A stretch of 64,000 nucleotides of DNA from Kaistella sp. 97-N-M2 (lineage in GTDB: Bacteria > Bacteroidota > Bacteroidia > Flavobacteriales > Weeksellaceae). The translations under genes were made by a program, and so were the position numbers. Below are positions 62,415-64,000 of the stretch, in pieces; position 1 is the first letter of the stretch, and each line of letters begins with the position of its first letter. Location of the stretch: positions 372,001 through 436,000 of the forward strand of contig NZ_CP090976.1 of NCBI RefSeq assembly GCF_021513235.1. Direction: 5' to 3'. Under the pieces are notes generated by a model. That model was not told the origin of the DNA and did not search any database. It saw nothing but the letters and a program-made list of their open reading frames with translations.

Positions 62415-62723
62415 ATGTACACAGAATTAGCAGAAGACACCTTGCAACAGATTGTTGCAGACAATGAAAAAGTAGTGGTACAATACGGTGCAACCTGGTG
62501 TGGCAACTGCCGCATCATGAAGCCAAAATTTAAGAAACTGGCGGCGGAAAACGATGCAATTCCTTTTCTGTATGTTGATGCCGAAAAATTACCGGAAAGC
62601 CGAAAGTTGGCAAATGTAGATAATTTACCTACGTTTGCGATCTTTCAAAATGGCGAACTGGTGAATCAGGTACAATCCAACCAGGCCGAAAGTCTTATCA
62701 ATCTCTTTAATGAACTGAACTAA
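62415..62723 (+). CDS. Thioredoxin family protein
   Basis: The 102-residue protein has the active site WCGNC (C29, C32) in GATWCGNCRIMKPKF and the cis-proline block NLPTFAIF. It lacks a signal peptide. The CGNC dipeptide differs from the CGPC of classical thioredoxin. It stands directly after the peroxiredoxin gene, so it probably recycles that enzyme. Its stop overlaps the next start (TAATG). Confidence 0.92.
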   Translation: MYTELAEDTLQQIVADNEKVVVQYGATWCGNCRIMKPKFKKLAAENDAIPFLYVDAEKLPESRKLANVDNLPTFAIFQNGELVNQVQSNQAESLINLFNELN

Positions 62724-62971
62724 TGAAACTACCAATTATAAGACAGTTTTATCAAACTCAAACCGTTGAAACTTTAGAAAAAACTTTAGAGGTTTTAGAA
62801 GCCTTCTCGGAGTTTCGCGGAATAACGGAAGAGGATCTAAACGTGGCCGGCGAGTTAATTACGAACATTTGTGGCGCTTTGGAAGTTCACGCTAATGTAG
62901 CCAACGGAATGGCAGAAAGAGATGCATTGAATAATTTTGCACAGAAGGTTTTAGGTTCTATCGACCGATAA
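62723..62971 (+). CDS. DUF6952 family small protein
   Basis: The 82-residue protein is soluble, largely helical, and acidic in the middle (SEFRGITEEDLNVAGELITNI). It has one cysteine (ICGALE). It matches the DUF6952 family, which regularly follows peroxiredoxin-thioredoxin pairs in Flavobacteriia. Its start overlaps the thioredoxin stop by one base. Function unknown; the context suggests a redox role. Confidence 0.8.
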   Translation: MKLPIIRQFYQTQTVETLEKTLEVLEAFSEFRGITEEDLNVAGELITNICGALEVHANVANGMAERDALNNFAQKVLGSIDR

Positions 62972-62987
62972 CGATATCATTACAATT

Positions 62988-63022
62988 AAAAAAAAGCGGG
63001 AAAATTTTTCCCGCTTTCTTTT
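62988..63022. terminator. Bidirectional terminator after DUF6952
   Basis: AAGCGGGAAAA and TTTTCCCGCTT form an 11-bp stem, with an A-run on the left and T-rich sequence on the right. It separates convergent genes. Confidence 0.88.
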
Positions 63023-63038
63023 ATTGTTCCAGACTGTT

Positions 63039-63542
63039 TCATTTTCTGAAACCTTCCTTTTTCTCTTCGCCACGTTTATTTTCGGATTTGCGAATCTCAT
63101 TCTTTTTAAAAATTTTTTGATCTTCGTTGCGCTTGGCCTTATTCTTAAAACCACCATTATATGTATTCCCATTTGCATTTGATCGTTTTTTAACCTGTCC
63201 TGGCGCGTAATCTCTCGCATTGCCACCGTATATTTTTTTCGCCTGCCCCGGTGGAAGTTTTCTTTGTCTGTTCTTCGGATAGTAGACATTGTTTGTACCA
63301 CCATTCCTCACAATAACACCTGGTCTGCCGTATGAACCATCTGTTCCGATAACACGGCCGTTCTGGTAAATGTTTCCGTTTCTGTCGCGGTAAATTTCGC
63401 CTTGTCTGTAAACCGTACCGTCTGAACTTCGATACACTCCGTTGTTTGAATTGCTGTTTCCGTAAACATCATTTGCAGATCCACAAGAAGCCATAAAAAA
63501 TGCGAATGAGGAAAGTGCTGCTATTTTAAGTAAATTTTTCAT
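63039..63542 (-). CDS. Hypothetical lipoprotein with short Tyr/Gly/Arg repeats
   Basis: The 167-residue protein has a lipoprotein signal with lipobox MASC (residues 17-20), then short tandem-like units GVYRSSDGTVYRQG and EIYRDRNGNIYQNGRVIG, a middle PGQAKKIYGGNA and PGQVKKRSNANG pair, and a lysine/glutamate-rich tail. No known domain. It is related to the partial protein at 63639-64000. Probably an outer-membrane or periplasmic envelope protein. Confidence 0.75.
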   Translation of the reverse strand: MKNLLKIAALSSFAFFMASCGSANDVYGNSNSNNGVYRSSDGTVYRQGEIYRDRNGNIYQNGRVIGTDGSYGRPGVIVRNGGTNNVYYPKNRQRKLPPGQAKKIYGGNARDYAPGQVKKRSNANGNTYNGGFKNKAKRNEDQKIFKKNEIRKSENKRGEEKKEGFRK

Positions 63543-63638
63543 TGTAAACTATTTAAGGTTACAAGCAACATTTCCATTTTGATGCCAAAAAATTTTATTA
63601 AAAAGTTTTTACCATTTTTTTAACATCTTAAAAATGAT

Positions 63639-64000
63639 TTATTTTCTAGTTGATTGATTAAAAGATCCGGGATAAGTATTTGAATTCGAACCGCTTCGTT
63701 TTGTTGGAGTTGAATTTCCCTCTCTACTCATGTTAGTTTGCAAAGGATCATCAAAATCTACGGGTGGTAAAAATCCCATAGGATTTGGAAGAAATCTTGG
63801 CTGTGACTTTCCGATAACGGCGGGTTGATCAAAAACATTGTCTTGACCTATAACATGGCCATTAAAGTAAATTTTTCCTTCACGATCGCGGTAATATTCA
63901 TCTTGTAAATAAGAGCCACCATCAGTGGTTTTGTAATAAAAAGGATTTCTTGTTTCCAATGGATAATGAATTCCAATGGGATTAACGTTATTGGTGTTGG
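63639..64000 (-). CDS. Hypothetical repeat protein, paralogue of the preceding lipoprotein (partial)
   Basis: The frame runs off the right edge, so the N-terminus is missing; at least 120 residues are visible. The block EYYRDREGKIYFNGHVIGQDN matches EIYRDRNGNIYQNGRVIGTDG of the neighbour at 63039-63542, and both continue with a Pro-Ala/Gly-Val-Ile segment. The C-terminus is Ser/Asn/Thr-rich. No function is recognised. The pair looks like a tandem duplication. Confidence 0.7.
   Translation of the reverse strand, partial: NTNNVNPIGIHYPLETRNPFYYKTTDGGSYLQDEYYRDREGKIYFNGHVIGQDNVFDQPAVIGKSQPRFLPNPMGFLPPVDFDDPLQTNMSREGNSTPTKRSGSNSNTYPGSFNQSTRK

Overview
The window looks like chromosome of a flavobacterium of the Chryseobacterium/Kaistella group (Weeksellaceae). 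Reasons: a secreted alpha-amylase with a type IX secretion sorting tail, many families typical of Flavobacteriia (DUF4290, DUF4834, DUF6263, DUF6341, DUF6427, DUF6952, OstA-like, YfhO), and promoters of the Bacteroidetes kind (TTTG, 19 nt, TAnnTTTG). Codon use is moderately AT-rich and even. I saw no rRNA, tRNA, prophage, transposase gene or cas gene. This assignment rests on gene content read by eye, not on a search.

Layout. 0-4.4 kb: the tail of a large outer-membrane protein, a NamZ-type exo-muramidase, an FtsX-like permease and a CBS-like PLP enzyme. 4.5-10 kb (minus strand): a glycosyltransferase, a YfhO membrane protein, DUF4834 and a DUF6263 lipoprotein. 10-19 kb: M3 peptidase, a flippase-like membrane protein, PanD, HU, PdxH, YqgE, a degenerate class IV aminotransferase, a START-like protein and a class III aminotransferase. 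18.75-19.39 kb: a gene-free, CRISPR-looking tandem array. 19.5-25.5 kb: OstA-like/Fur pair, Kup, PdhB, DUF2147. 25.6-29.8 kb: a polyprenyl-phosphate sugar module (flippase-like protein, GT2, ArnT-like GT). 29.8-36 kb: PssA, exonuclease, small conserved proteins, FAH hydrolase, UspA, DUF6427, DUF3109, MgtC. 36-40.5 kb: trigger factor and a probable metal-uptake operon with a TonB receptor. 40.6-45.2 kb: PfkA, GapA, DEAD-box helicase, MpaB-type oxygenase. 45.3-53 kb: amylase, DUF4230, a nuclease-like protein, LuxE-like protein, GxxExxY protein, LpxH, QueD, ComF. 53-61.5 kb: Upp, Der, LemA/DUF2207, MurA/DUF4290, DCC and haem-binding proteins. 61.7-64 kb: peroxiredoxin/thioredoxin/DUF6952 and two related repeat-rich lipoproteins.

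Most genes are core housekeeping or envelope genes in short operons. The unusual content is mainly non-coding: (i) a 12-unit array with a period near 52 bp at 18.8-19.4 kb; (ii) a modular dispersed element with conserved blocks and swapped hairpin cores, at about 4.4, 17.4, 58.3 and 60.5 kb; (iii) a palindromic GGACAAGTCGCGACTTGTCC family at three loci; (iv) a GxxExxY gene bracketed by inverted CACGGAG-type repeats that now encode the ends of both neighbouring proteins; (v) a dispersed repeat read in frame inside the LuxE-like gene. Protein-level oddities are a MurA with Asp in place of the fosfomycin-target Cys, a class IV aminotransferase without an evident PLP lysine, and a Fur-family regulator with no structural zinc cysteines.
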